NCBI RefSeq assembly: GCF_036014175.1
Contig: NZ_CP107917.1
Location: forward strand, 5,270,001 to 5,334,000
Reading direction: 5' to 3'
Origin: Streptomyces sp. NBC_00443
Lineage (GTDB): Bacteria > Actinomycetota > Actinomycetes > Streptomycetales > Streptomycetaceae
DNA length: 64,000 bases
Under the pieces are notes generated by a model, which was not told the DNA's origin, ran no database searches, and was given only the letters and a program-made list of their open reading frames with translations. Position numbers and translations under genes: made by a program. Of the stretch, positions 24,458-34,142 are shown piece by piece. Numbering within the stretch: position 1 is the stretch's first letter; every line of letters starts with the position of its first letter.

Positions 24458-25999
24458 ATGTCTGAAACGGCCGTAAAGGCTTCCGGCGGCACCCTCGGTG
24501 CCGCCGATCCCAACCGCTGGAAAGCGCTCGCGTTCATCGCGATAGCCCAGCTGATGGTCGTGCTCGACGCGACCATCGTGAACATCGCCCTGCCCTCCGC
24601 CCAGCAGGACCTCGGCATCTCCGACGGCAACCGGCAGTGGGTCGTCACGGCCTACGCCCTCGCCTTCGGTGGTCTGCTGCTGTTCGGCGGCCGTATCGCC
24701 GACCTCTGGGGCCGTAAGCGGGCGTTCGTCGTCGGTCTGGGCGGCTTCGCCCTGGCCTCCGCGCTCGGTGGCGCGGCCACCAACGAGGCCATGATGTTCG
24801 GCGCCCGCGCCCTGCAGGGTGCGTTCGGCGCGCTGCTCGCTCCTGCCGCGCTCTCGCTGCTCGCCGTGATGTTCACCGATGCCAAGGAGCGCGCGAAGGC
24901 GTTCGGCATCTACGGCGCCATCGCCGGTGGTGGCGGTGCCGTGGGTCTGATCCTCGGCGGTTTCCTCACCGAGTACCTGGACTGGCGCTGGACGTTCTTC
25001 GTGAACATCCCGTTCGCCGTGTTCGCCGCGGCCGGCGCCTGGTTCGTCATCCGTGAGCCCAAGGGCGCCCGCAACCGCTCCGCGCTCGACATCCCGGGCG
25101 TGATCCTGTCCACCCTCGGTCTGGTCGCGCTGGTCTACGGCTTCACCCGCGCCGAGTCCAACGGCTGGGGCGACTCCCTGACGGTCGGCATGTTCGTCGC
25201 CTCCGGCGTGCTGCTGGCGACCTTCGTCCTGGTCGAGACCAAGGTGAAGGCCCCGCTGCTGCCGCTGCGCGTGGTCACCGAGCGCAACCGCGGCGGTGTC
25301 TACCTCTCGCTCGGCCTCGCGATCATCGCGATGTTCGGCCTGTTCCTCTTCCTGACCTACTACCTGCAGATCGTGAAGGGCTACTCGCCGGTCAAGACCG
25401 GCTTCGCGTTCCTGCCGATGATCGCGGGCATGATCACGGGTTCCACCCAGATCGGCACCCGACTGATGACCCGGGTCGCGCCGCGGCTGCTGATGGGCCC
25501 CGGCTTCCTGGTCGCCGCCCTCGGCATGCTGCTGCTGACCCAGCTGGAGATCGGCTCCTCGTACGCCGCGCTGCTGCTGCCGGCGATGCTGCTGCTCGGC
25601 CTCGGTATGGGAACCGCGTTCATGCCGGCGATGTCGCTGGCCACGCAGGGCGTCAAGCCGCAGGACGCCGGTGTCGCCTCCGCGATGGTGAACACCTCGC
25701 AGCAGGTGGGCGGCGCGATCGGTACGGCGCTGCTGAACACGATCGCCGCCTCGGCGACCACGGCGTACGTCGCCGACCACATCGCCGGTGCCACCAGCCG
25801 GTCCCAGCAGCAGCTGGTCCAGCTGGAGGCCATGGTGCAGGGCTACACCAGCGCCATCTGGTTCGCCGTCGGCATCCTGGCCGCTGCCGCGGTCATCGCC
25901 CTGACCTTCGTCAACGCCGGCCGCCCGGGCGGCACGACGGTGGCGTCCTCCGAGGAGGGCGCCGAGGACGAGGTGCCGGTGCCGGTCGTCGCGCACTGA
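24458..25999 (+). CDS. DHA2-family MFS drug exporter (14 TMS)
   Basis: 513 residues, normal for EmrB/QacA-type proton/drug antiporters with 14 helices. The family motifs are present: LDATIVNIALPSAQQDLG in helix 1, GGRIADLWGRKRAFV after helix 2, and the motif-C-like GGGGAVGLILGGFLTEYLDWRW. The start is the ATG at 24458. The acidic tail (SSEEGAEDEVP) is cytosolic. It is downstream of and probably repressed by the TetR gene. An 11-base tandem repeat begins at its stop codon. Confidence 0.92.
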   Translation: MSETAVKASGGTLGAADPNRWKALAFIAIAQLMVVLDATIVNIALPSAQQDLGISDGNRQWVVTAYALAFGGLLLFGGRIADLWGRKRAFVVGLGGFALASALGGAATNEAMMFGARALQGAFGALLAPAALSLLAVMFTDAKERAKAFGIYGAIAGGGGAVGLILGGFLTEYLDWRWTFFVNIPFAVFAAAGAWFVIREPKGARNRSALDIPGVILSTLGLVALVYGFTRAESNGWGDSLTVGMFVASGVLLATFVLVETKVKAPLLPLRVVTERNRGGVYLSLGLAIIAMFGLFLFLTYYLQIVKGYSPVKTGFAFLPMIAGMITGSTQIGTRLMTRVAPRLLMGPGFLVAALGMLLLTQLEIGSSYAALLLPAMLLLGLGMGTAFMPAMSLATQGVKPQDAGVASAMVNTSQQVGGAIGTALLNTIAASATTAYVADHIAGATSRSQQQLVQLEAMVQGYTSAIWFAVGILAAAAVIALTFVNAGRPGGTTVASSEEGAEDEVPVPVVAH

Positions 26000-26079
26000 C
26001 AGCGCACTGACAGCGCACTGACAGCGCACTGACACCGCACTGACACCGCACTGACACCGCACTGACACCGTACTGAGGC
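25992..26079. repeat. 11-base tandem repeat overlapping the exporter stop
   Basis: Seven exact-length copies of CGCACTGACA(G/C) from 25992 to 26068 plus a degenerate eighth. Copy 1 contains the TGA of the exporter. The unit recurs every 11 bases, about one helical turn, so all copies face the same side of the DNA. Confidence 0.9.
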
Positions 26080-26113
26080 CGACGGCGACCGCCGGCCACC
26101 CCTTCGGGCCAGG

Positions 26114-26148
26114 CGTACGTACGGGGATGGGGACGCTCCGTACGTACG
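26114..26148. terminator. Hairpin between convergent MFS and MarR genes
   Basis: CGTACGTACGG (26114-26124) pairs with CCGTACGTACG (26138-26148), an 11-base stem between convergent genes; likely a bidirectional terminator. Confidence 0.7.
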
Positions 26149-26185
26149 ACCCCCAGGACCTGCCCCGGCTCCCTGAATGAGCGGT

Positions 26186-26731
26186 TCAGCGGAGCCAGGG
26201 CAGGTCCGCACCCGCTTCGCTGGGCTGCAGGCCCTCGGCGACGATCCGCATGATCTCGCCGAGGGCCTTCTGCTGTTCCGGCGTCAGCCGGTCGAACATC
26301 GCCTGTCGCACGGCCTCCACATGGCCCGGCGCGGTCTCCTGCAGCACCTGAACGCCCGCGTCGGTCAGCACCGCGAACTGGCCCCGCTTGTCGTCGGGGC
26401 AGTCCTCGCGCCGGACCCAGCCGTTCTTCTCCAGCCGGGCGATGGCGTGCGAGAGACGGGAGCGGGTGATCTTCGCGTACATCGCCAGCTCGGTCATCCG
26501 CAGCCGGCGGTGCGCGGACTCGGCGAGCTTGACCAGCAGCCCGTAGTAGATGTGCGGCATGCCCGCGTCCCGCTGGAGCTGACGGTCCAGATGGTCCTCC
26601 AGCAGGGTGCTCGCATCCAGGTAGGTGCGCCAGACGCGCTGCTGCTCGTCGGTGAGCCAGCGCGGTTCCGCCGCGGATGCGGGGTCGGGCGAGGGCGGCG
26701 CGGAGGTCGATGCCGTATTCATGTACTCCAC
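26186..26731 (-). CDS. MarR-family regulator
   Basis: About 180 residues. The winged helix is clear (LRMTELAMYAKITRSRLSHA, ARLEKNGWVRREDCPDDKRG, AVLTDAGVQVL). GTG at 26731 (AAGGAG 12 bases upstream) or ATG at 26722 may be the start. It is divergent from a dioxygenase-like gene. A MarR-type inverted repeat (26800-26818) lies in the gap, so it probably represses the dioxygenase in response to phenolic or quinone ligands. Confidence 0.88.
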   Translation of the reverse strand: MEYMNTASTSAPPSPDPASAAEPRWLTDEQQRVWRTYLDASTLLEDHLDRQLQRDAGMPHIYYGLLVKLAESAHRRLRMTELAMYAKITRSRLSHAIARLEKNGWVRREDCPDDKRGQFAVLTDAGVQVLQETAPGHVEAVRQAMFDRLTPEQQKALGEIMRIVAEGLQPSEAGADLPWLR

Positions 26732-26799
26732 TGTACGAGAGCTCTCCTTGAAATTTTAATTACCGCGACGTACCTTCTTTCGGGAGAGAAGCTTTAGAT

Positions 26800-26818
26800 T
26801 TGAAGCACATGGCTTCAA
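26800..26818. promoter_or_regulatory. MarR-type operator before the dioxygenase gene
   Basis: TTGAAGC-acatg-GCTTCAA, a perfect 7-base inverted repeat with 5-base spacer, 22 bases before the dioxygenase ATG. Binding here would block its ribosome access or promoter clearance. Spacing and size match MarR sites. Confidence 0.6.
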
Positions 26819-26840
26819 GTCTCCGGAGGGAGCCGCCGTC

Positions 26841-27629
26841 ATGTCCGCCGCCACGCAGGAGCGCATGCCCGCCCTCTACCTCAGCCACGGCGCCCCGCCG
26901 CTCGCGGACGATCCGGTCTGGCCCGCCGAGCTCGCCGCCTGGTCCGCCGGCCTGCCGCGCCCGAAGGCGATCCTCATGGTCTCCGCTCACTGGGAGGAGG
27001 CCCCGCTCGCCATCGGCGCCACCGAGACCGTTCCTCTCGTCTACGACTTCTGGGGCTTCCCCGAGCACTACTACCAGGTGCGATACGGAGCCCCCGGCGC
27101 CCCCGAACTCGCCGAGTCCGTACGCAAGCTGCTGCGCGCCCCCGGCATCCCCGTGCAGGACATCCCGGACCGCGGCCTCGACCACGGCGCCTACGTCCCC
27201 CTCGTCGAGATGTACCCCACCGCCGACATCCCCGTCCTGCAGATCTCCATGCCGACCCTCGACCCGGTGCGGCTCATGGAGATCGGCCGCAAGCTGGCGC
27301 CGCTGCGCGACGAGGGCGTGCTGATCGTCGGCTCCGGCTTCTTCACCCACAACCTGGCCGCTCTGCGGCAGGGCGGAATACCCGCGTGGTCGGTGGAGTT
27401 CGACGACTGGGGCCGCCGGGCGCTGGAGAACCGCGACTGGGACGCCCTGCTGGACTTCCTGCACAAGGCTCCGGCCGGCCGCTACGCACACCCGCGCACC
27501 GAGCACTTCGCCCCGCTGTTCGTGACGATGGGCGCGGCGGACGCGGCCGGTGAGCTGGAGGCGACGCAGAAGTCGGTGATCGAGGGGTTCTGGATGGGGC
27601 TGGCGAAGCGCTCGGTGCAGTTCGGCTGA
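26841..27629 (+). CDS. Extradiol ring-cleavage dioxygenase, 4,5-DOPA dioxygenase (LigB/YgiD) family
   Basis: 262 residues, the family length. Conserved metal-site segments: LYLSHGAPPL (first His), the VSAHWEEAP motif, GLDHGAYVPLVEMYP and GSGFFTHNL. Members cleave catechol rings next to a hydroxyl using a non-haem metal; several YgiD-like proteins act on DOPA. The physiological substrate is unknown here. The divergent MarR and operator suggest induction by an aromatic compound. Confidence 0.9.
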   Translation: MSAATQERMPALYLSHGAPPLADDPVWPAELAAWSAGLPRPKAILMVSAHWEEAPLAIGATETVPLVYDFWGFPEHYYQVRYGAPGAPELAESVRKLLRAPGIPVQDIPDRGLDHGAYVPLVEMYPTADIPVLQISMPTLDPVRLMEIGRKLAPLRDEGVLIVGSGFFTHNLAALRQGGIPAWSVEFDDWGRRALENRDWDALLDFLHKAPAGRYAHPRTEHFAPLFVTMGAADAAGELEATQKSVIEGFWMGLAKRSVQFG

Positions 27630-27650
27630 GGCCCGGCCTTCCGGCCCGGC

Positions 27651-28181
27651 TCAGAGCTCCTTCTCGTACCAGGCGACGTCCCAGTACCGGCCGAACTTGC
27701 GGCCCACCTCGCGGTACGTGCCGACGTACCGGAAGCCGAACCGCTCGTGCAGCCGGGTGGACGCCTCGTTCGGCTGGGCGATACCGGCGTAGGCGCGGTG
27801 CACGTCCTCCTCGGCCAGGGCTTCGAAGAGGGCCTTGTAGAGGAGGGTGCCGACGCCTCGGCGGCCGGCGTCCGGCGCGAGGTAGACGGTCACCTCGACA
27901 GAGGTCTCATAGGAGGGCTTCGGCCGGAAGGCGCTGGATGTGGCGTAGCCGAGAATCCGCTGTGAGTCGGCCCCAGGAGCCCCCTGGGTGGCAACCATCA
28001 ACCGGTGCGGGCCGTCTTCAGGGTGGGAGAGCAGCCAAGGGCGGCGCTCTTCCGGCGTGAAGACCGCGGTATCGAATGTGATGGGCGTCTCACGTACATA
28101 GTGGTTGTAGATGTCGGTGAGGGCTTCGAGGTCACTCTCGACTCCCGGTCTGACCTGCACCTCTGTACGTGCCGACGGCAT
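27651..28181 (-). CDS. GNAT N-acetyltransferase, phosphinothricin acetyltransferase-like
   Basis: 176 residues with the layout of PAT/Bar-type N-acetyltransferases: VRPGVESDLEALTDIYNHYV at the start, the RxxGxG/A acetyl-CoA loop APDAGRRGVGTLLYKAL, and the C-terminal EVGRKFGRYWDVAWYEK. GAGGAGG lies just before the ATG at 28181. Family members acetylate phosphinothricin, methionine sulfoximine or related amines. Divergent from hrdD. Confidence 0.9.
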   Translation of the reverse strand: MPSARTEVQVRPGVESDLEALTDIYNHYVRETPITFDTAVFTPEERRPWLLSHPEDGPHRLMVATQGAPGADSQRILGYATSSAFRPKPSYETSVEVTVYLAPDAGRRGVGTLLYKALFEALAEEDVHRAYAGIAQPNEASTRLHERFGFRYVGTYREVGRKFGRYWDVAWYEKEL

Positions 28182-28241
28182 CGGGCCTCCTCGTGTGGCC
28201 GGACAGGGTACTGCAAGATCAGAAAAATCTAGGGGTGGGTT

Positions 28242-28269
28242 GGGAATTCTGTCCTGATTCCAGTCGTTG
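28242..28269 (+). promoter_or_regulatory. SigmaR-type promoter of hrdD
   Basis: GGGAAT (28242-28247), 18 bases, then GTTG (28266-28269): an exact match to the sigmaR consensus GGGAAT-N18-GTT. It predicts a transcript starting about 75 bases before the hrdD ATG. Confidence 0.75.
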
Positions 28270-28350
28270 TTTCCATCGGATGCAGGGCACTCGAGAAGAG
28301 TCCCAAGCGTTTACGAATCACCCGCCCGCCCACATCGCAAGGGAGCACGC

Positions 28351-29349
<999 letters not shown>

Positions 29350-29637
29350 CGTCACGGGCACAGGGCGTGCAAAGGGTGCGGCCGCGTACGCCGGGTGGCG
29401 AAAGACCGCGCAAACATGGCGCGTATCGCCGCTTTCAACCGCCAGGACCCCGGGAACAAGACCTCCAGGCAAGGGAGTTCAGCCTCCGAGGACACTGACC
29501 CGCAACGCACCGGGTCCCACCGACCAAGTCCCGACGCACTCCCCCCGGCGCCGGGACTTTCCCCGAGCCGGGCTTCGGCGCCCAACCCCCCTGGGTGCCG
29601 GGGCCCGGCTCTTTCTCGCGCCGGGGCAGGCCTGGAA
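29350..29637. other. Region after hrdD with nested hairpins
   Basis: No gene. It holds imperfect stems (AAGTCCCG...CGGGACTT near 29525-29565; GAGCCGGGC...GCCCGGCTC near 29574-29612), which together with the strong stem at 29638 make a series of transcription stops. Confidence 0.5.
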
Positions 29638-29678
29638 GGGTGGGCCACCCCGTACCTGAACCACGGGGTGGCCCACCC
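29638..29678 (+). terminator. Strong hairpin between hrdD and a TetR gene
   Basis: A perfect 15-base stem (29638-29652 with 29664-29678) with an 11-base loop. It ends 39 bases before the TetR start, so it also insulates that gene. Confidence 0.8.
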
Positions 29679-29717
29679 GAATGGCAGATTGTGTCACATG
29701 GGCATAGCCTGCCGAAC

Positions 29718-30377
29718 GTGAGCAGTCCCACCCCCGATTCCTCCCCGTCCCTCACGGAGCGACGCAAGGCGGCAACCCGCATGGAGATCGCCCGCGCCGC
29801 GGCCGGCCTCTTCGTAAGACGCGGCCTGAAGTCCACCCGAGCCGAGGACATCGCCCAGGCCGCCGGCATCGCCCCGCGCACCTTCTACCGCTACTTCGCC
29901 ACCAAGGAAGAGGCGGTGGCCCCCCTCTACGCGGCAGGCGCCGACCGCTGGTCGCAAGCGGTCCGCAAGGCCCCGCCCGACCTCACCCTTCCCCAGGCCC
30001 TGGAACACGCGGCCCGCCACACCCTCACCCCCGGCACCGCAGTCTCAGCAGCCTCCTGGGACTGGGTCCGGACCCTGGTCCGCCTGGCCAACTCAAGCCC
30101 CGCGCTGAGAAAGGTATGGGCGGAGGTCTGCCACGAGTCGGAGACGACCCTGGCGGAGGTACTGGCCGCAAGGACAGCAGGCCCCGGCAACGACGACAAC
30201 GTTGCCGCACCCTCCCCCTCCCTCCACTTCGCAGCCGCAGTGGCCGCCGCCTCAGTACGAGTGGCCGTAGAAGTCTGGGCAGCAGGCGACGCCCCACCAG
30301 AGGGCCCGGGGGGCCCAGCGGCCCTGGCGATGCGCAACCTGGCGACGCTGAGGGACTTCCCCTGGGAGGACGTATAG
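29718..30377 (+). CDS. TetR-family regulator
   Basis: 219 residues from the GTG at 29718. N-terminal helix-turn-helix: RMEIARAAAGLFVRRGLKST, AEDIAQAAGIAPRTFYRYFA. The C-terminal ligand domain has a MftR/TetR_C-like start (LPQALEHAARHTLTPG). No strong ribosome site is visible, and a short leader is possible. Target unknown; the gene stands alone between hrdD and a repeat tract. Confidence 0.85.
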   Translation: MSSPTPDSSPSLTERRKAATRMEIARAAAGLFVRRGLKSTRAEDIAQAAGIAPRTFYRYFATKEEAVAPLYAAGADRWSQAVRKAPPDLTLPQALEHAARHTLTPGTAVSAASWDWVRTLVRLANSSPALRKVWAEVCHESETTLAEVLAARTAGPGNDDNVAAPSPSLHFAAAVAAASVRVAVEVWAAGDAPPEGPGGPAALAMRNLATLRDFPWEDV

Positions 30378-30519
30378 CCACGGCGGAAGCGGCGACGGCC
30401 CGCAGCCGCGTACGGCGGGAAGGGGCCGTGCCGGGGGGTGTCCGCCCGCAGCGCCGGGCGTCAAGAACCAGCACCTCTTGAGTGAGCTCAACCGCCCGAC
30501 CGAGGACGGACACCCCCCT

Positions 30520-30636
30520 GGCGCGGTCCCGACCCACCCCTCACCCCCCGGCGCGGTCCCGACCCACCCCTCACCCCCGGCGCGGTCCCGACCCACCCCT
30601 CACCCCCCCGGCGCGGCCCCGACCCACCCCTCACCC
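30520..30636. repeat. Four ~30-base tandem repeats
   Basis: Copies begin at 30520, 30550, 30579 and 30610 with the core GCGCGGTCCCGACCCACCCC. Period is 29-31 because the C-run length varies. The last copy carries the stop codon of the WYL regulator gene. Confidence 0.85.
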
Positions 30637-31605
30637 GCCCCCGGACATACCCGCCCGACTCAACCGTCCCCCCAACTCCCGCACAGCCCGCACCAGTTCC
30701 CCGGGCGACTCCACCACGAACTCACACCCCACCATCGCCAACCGCACCCCCATCCAGTCAACGGGATCACTCGTGCTCCCACGCAACCGGCACCGCGACG
30801 CCCCCACCGCCTCGGGCACCCCCATCCACCCCGGCAACCGAGCCCCCACCACCTCGACGGACGCCGCGAACGTGACCACGAACTCGTACGACTCCTGCCG
30901 CCGCCACATCGACTGCCGCAGATACTCCGCCGCACTCCCCGTAGGCAACTCCCGCGGAGCGAACCGCGCCCCCGTGGCGAACGGCTCGCTCACCCGGTCG
31001 ACCCGGAACGTCCGCCAGTCCCCCCGGTCGAGGTCGTACGCGACGAGGTACCAACGCCGCCCCGTCGACACCAGCCGATACGGCTCGACCAGCCGCCGCG
31101 ACCCCGTCCCGTCCCCCGCCCGGTACGCGAAGCGCAACCGCTCCTGCCCCGCCACACTCGCCGCCATCACGGTCAGCGTCTCGGGCGCGATACTCGCCCC
31201 GTCCCCACTGGTCAGCGGCGTGGTCGCGGCCTGCAGCGTGGACACCCGGTGCCGCAGCCGCGACGGCAGCACCTGCTCCAGCTTCGCCAGCGCCCGCACG
31301 GACGCCTCCTCCACCCCCTCCACCGCGTGCCCGGCCCCCGCCCGGAGCCCGACCGCGATCGCCACCGCCTCCTCGTCGTCGAGGACGAGCGGCGGCATCG
31401 CCTTGCCCGCGACAAGCCGGTAGCCGCCGTCGGCGCCCATGCTGGCCTGCACGGGATATCCCAGCTCCCGCAGCCGGTCGATGTCCCGCCGCACCGTACG
31501 CCGGGACACCCCGAGCCGGTCGGCGAGCTCACCGCCGGGCCATTCACGGGGCGTCTGAAGAAGGGAGAGAAGAGTCAGGAGCCGTGCCGGAGTATCCGTC
31601 GTCAT
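30631..31605 (-). CDS. WYL-domain transcriptional regulator (YafY type)
   Basis: 324 residues. N-terminal DeoR-like helix-turn-helix (LADRLGVSRRTVRRDIDRLR), then a WYL domain at ~150-220 (RRLVEPYRLVSTGRRWYLVA) and a C-terminal WCX extension. WYL proteins sense ligands or nucleic acids. The ATG is at 31605. It is divergent from a DHA2 exporter and probably regulates it. Confidence 0.9.
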   Translation of the reverse strand: MTTDTPARLLTLLSLLQTPREWPGGELADRLGVSRRTVRRDIDRLRELGYPVQASMGADGGYRLVAGKAMPPLVLDDEEAVAIAVGLRAGAGHAVEGVEEASVRALAKLEQVLPSRLRHRVSTLQAATTPLTSGDGASIAPETLTVMAASVAGQERLRFAYRAGDGTGSRRLVEPYRLVSTGRRWYLVAYDLDRGDWRTFRVDRVSEPFATGARFAPRELPTGSAAEYLRQSMWRRQESYEFVVTFAASVEVVGARLPGWMGVPEAVGASRCRLRGSTSDPVDWMGVRLAMVGCEFVVESPGELVRAVRELGGRLSRAGMSGGG

Positions 31606-31627
31606 GTATCCGAGGATCCCCTACAAG

Positions 31628-31657
31628 TAGGACACGATCCGACCTAATGCGGTCCTA
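31628..31657. promoter_or_regulatory. Possible operator between WYL regulator and MFS exporter
   Basis: TAGGAC (31628-31633) and GTCCTA (31652-31657) form a widely spaced inverted repeat in the 62-base divergent gap. Weak evidence. Confidence 0.35.
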
Positions 31658-31667
31658 TCTTCGATGC

Positions 31668-33194
31668 ATGACCTCCTCCGAAACGTCACCCACACCTCAG
31701 CCCGCCCCAGGCGACCGCCGCCGATGGTTCGCCCTGGCGATCGTGATGACCGCGGCTTTCATGGACCTCGTCGACGTCACGATCGTCAACATCGCCATCC
31801 CCTCGATCCGGCGGGAGGCCGGCGCGAGCTTCAGCCAGATCCAGTGGATCACCGCCGGCTATGCGCTCGCCTTCGCCGCGGGCCTGATCACGGGTGGCCG
31901 TCTCGGCGACATCCACGGCCGCAAGCGGCTGTTCCTCATCGGCATCGGCGGCTTCACCATCGCCTCGGCGCTGTGCGGCTTCGCGGCGAACCCGGAGATG
32001 CTGGTCGCCTCCCGCATCCTGCAGGGCGCGATGGCGGCACTGATGGTCCCGCAGGTCCTGTCGATCGTGCACGCCACGTTCCCGGCGCACGAACGCGGCA
32101 AGGTCTTCGGCCTGTTCGGAGCGGTCGTGGGACTCGGCGCGGTCACCGGCCCGCTGCTCGGCGCACTGCTCACGGAGTGGAACCTGTTCGGCCTCGAATG
32201 GCGCCCGATCTTCCTCATCAACCTCCCGGTCGGCATCGCGGGCCTGATCCTCGGCAGCCGCTACATCACCGAGTCCAAGGCGCCGAAGGCCCTGAAGCTG
32301 GACCTGGTCGGCGTCGCCCTCGTCACGCTCGGCCTGCTGATGCTGCTGTACCCGCTGACCCGCGGCCGTGAGCTGGGCTGGCCGCTGTGGGGGTACGTGT
32401 CGATGGCGGGCGCGCTCGTCGTCCTCGCGGTGCTGGTGGCGTACGAGAGGCGCAAGGCCGGCCGCGACGGCTCCCCGCTCGTCGAACTGTCGCTGTTCAA
32501 GGTGAAGAGCTTCGCGGCGGGCATCGCGGTGCAGACCGTGTTCGGTGTGGCGCTCGGCATCTTCTTCCTGGTCTGGACGATGTACATGCAGTTCGGGCTG
32601 GGCTGGAGGCCGCTGAAGGCGGGCCTGACCGGGATCCCGTTCTCGATCGCGGTCTCGGTGGCGGCCGGCATGTCCGTGCAGACGCTGGTGCCGCGCTTCG
32701 GCCGCAAGGTGCTGCAGGCGGGCGCGCTGGTGATGGCGCTCGGCGTCCTGCTCTACATCTGGGAGTCCGAGCACTACGGCCTGTCCATCGCGCCCTGGCA
32801 GATGGCTCTGCCCTTGATCGTCATGGGCGTCGGCATGGGCCTGATCGTGGCGCCGCTGACGGACGCGATCCTGTCGGAGGTGCCACGTGAGCACTCCGGT
32901 TCGGCGTCGGGTCTGATCAACACCGTGCAGCAGATGGGCAACGCGCTCGGCCTCGGCCTGGTGTCCGTGGTCTTCTTCGGCGTCATCGACGATCGGCTGA
33001 CCGAGTCGGCGCAGGGTCCGGCGATGGGTGCGGCGTTCGCGGACGGCTTCCAGCATGCGCTGGGCTGGGTGGCGGCGGTGATGGCCGTCATCTTCCTGCT
33101 GATGTTCGCGCTGCCGAAGCGGCCTGCGCAGCATGTCGAGGAAGCGGAGGAGCCGTCGCCGGCGGCGGAGAAGGAGCCTGTGCTGGTGCCCTGA
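31668..33194 (+). CDS. DHA2-family MFS exporter (14 TMS)
   Basis: 508 residues from the ATG at 31668. Motifs: LVDVTIVNIAIPSIRREAG in helix 1, GGRLGDIHGRKRLF, and GAVTGPLLGALLTEW. Typical of proton-coupled drug exporters. It is divergent from a WYL regulator, its likely controller. The C-terminal tail is acidic and cytosolic. Confidence 0.92.
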   Translation: MTSSETSPTPQPAPGDRRRWFALAIVMTAAFMDLVDVTIVNIAIPSIRREAGASFSQIQWITAGYALAFAAGLITGGRLGDIHGRKRLFLIGIGGFTIASALCGFAANPEMLVASRILQGAMAALMVPQVLSIVHATFPAHERGKVFGLFGAVVGLGAVTGPLLGALLTEWNLFGLEWRPIFLINLPVGIAGLILGSRYITESKAPKALKLDLVGVALVTLGLLMLLYPLTRGRELGWPLWGYVSMAGALVVLAVLVAYERRKAGRDGSPLVELSLFKVKSFAAGIAVQTVFGVALGIFFLVWTMYMQFGLGWRPLKAGLTGIPFSIAVSVAAGMSVQTLVPRFGRKVLQAGALVMALGVLLYIWESEHYGLSIAPWQMALPLIVMGVGMGLIVAPLTDAILSEVPREHSGSASGLINTVQQMGNALGLGLVSVVFFGVIDDRLTESAQGPAMGAAFADGFQHALGWVAAVMAVIFLLMFALPKRPAQHVEEAEEPSPAAEKEPVLVP

Positions 33195-33241
33195 GAGCGG
33201 GGGCGGCGAGCGGAACCTCGGGCAGCCTGAGAGCGGGAGGA

Positions 33242-33267
33242 GGGCCCGGCACTTCGGTGCCGGGCCC
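33242..33267 (+). terminator. Terminator of the MFS gene
   Basis: GGGCCCGGCAC-ttcg-GTGCCGGGCCC, an 11-base stem closed by a stable C(TTCG)G tetraloop, 47 bases after the stop. Confidence 0.85.
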
Positions 33268-33380
33268 TTCGGCATTCCCGTTCATGCCCGATTGGGCCCG
33301 AACCTGTTTACTTTCCGGAAATCCAGGCGTAGCCTCCCGCTGAAACCACAAGTTCGGGCACAGTTCGGAGGCGAACGGAC

Positions 33381-34142
33381 ATGTACGCACCGGAGCGGCA
33401 GCAGGAGATCCTCCGCCTCGCTCGTGACGGCGGCCGCGTGGACGTCCTGTCGCTGGCCGAGGAGTTCCAGGTCACGGCGGAGACGATCCGCCGTGACCTG
33501 AAGGCCCTCGACCGCGCCGGGCTCGTGCGCCGTGTGCACGGTGGTGCGATCCCGGCCGGGCGCCTGGACTTCGAGCCGGATCTCGCCGAACGCGAGTCGA
33601 CGGCGGCCGACGAGAAGGACCGGGTCGCGAAGGCGGCCGTCGCCGAGCTGCCGACCGAGGGCACGATGATCCTCGACGCCGGTACGACGGTGGCCCGCCT
33701 GGCCGCCGCGCTGCCGCTGGAGGCGTCCCTCACCGTCGTCACGCACAGCCTGCCGATCGCGGCCCGGCTCGCGGACCACCCCGGCATCCAGCTCCACCTG
33801 GTCGGCGGCCGGGTACGGCACCGCACGCGCGCCGCCGTGGACGCCTGGGCGCTGCGCGCGTACGGCGAGATCCGCGCCGACGTCCTGTTCGTCGCGGCCA
33901 ACGGCTTCTCCGCCGAGCACGGTCTGACCACCCCGGACCTCGCCGAGGCCGCGGTGAAGCGGGCCGCGGTGGCCGCGGCCCGCCGCGTGGTGCTGCTCGC
34001 CGACTCCTCCAAGCACGGCCAGGAGCACTTCGCCCGCTTCGGTGACCTGAGCGATGTGGACCTGCTGATCACCGACAGCGGGCTGAGCCCCGAAGACGCC
34101 ACCGCGATCGAGCGCGGCGGCACGGAAGTAGTGCGCGCATGA
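33381..34142 (+). CDS. fruR: DeoR-family regulator of the fructose operon
   Basis: 253 residues. N-terminal DeoR helix-turn-helix (RQQEILRLARDGGRVDVLSL, VTAETIRRDLKALDRAGLVR, RVHGGAIP) and a DeoR sugar-phosphate sensor domain (GTMILDAGTTVARLAAALP, ADVLFVAANGFS). The effector is expected to be fructose-1-phosphate. The ATG at 33381 follows GGAGG. Its stop overlaps the fruK start (ATGA), so fruR, fruK and fruA form one transcription unit, as known in S. coelicolor. Confidence 0.9.
   Translation: MYAPERQQEILRLARDGGRVDVLSLAEEFQVTAETIRRDLKALDRAGLVRRVHGGAIPAGRLDFEPDLAERESTAADEKDRVAKAAVAELPTEGTMILDAGTTVARLAAALPLEASLTVVTHSLPIAARLADHPGIQLHLVGGRVRHRTRAAVDAWALRAYGEIRADVLFVAANGFSAEHGLTTPDLAEAAVKRAAVAAARRVVLLADSSKHGQEHFARFGDLSDVDLLITDSGLSPEDATAIERGGTEVVRA

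Noticed and set aside
24431..26068. 545-residue minus-strand frame opposite the DHA2 exporter
   Set aside because: Shadow frame, rich in Gln/Glu/Arg/Gly, no start signals.
31686..33275. 529-residue minus-strand frame opposite the second DHA2 exporter
   Set aside because: Shadow frame with His/Arg/Gln repeats typical of antisense GC-rich DNA.
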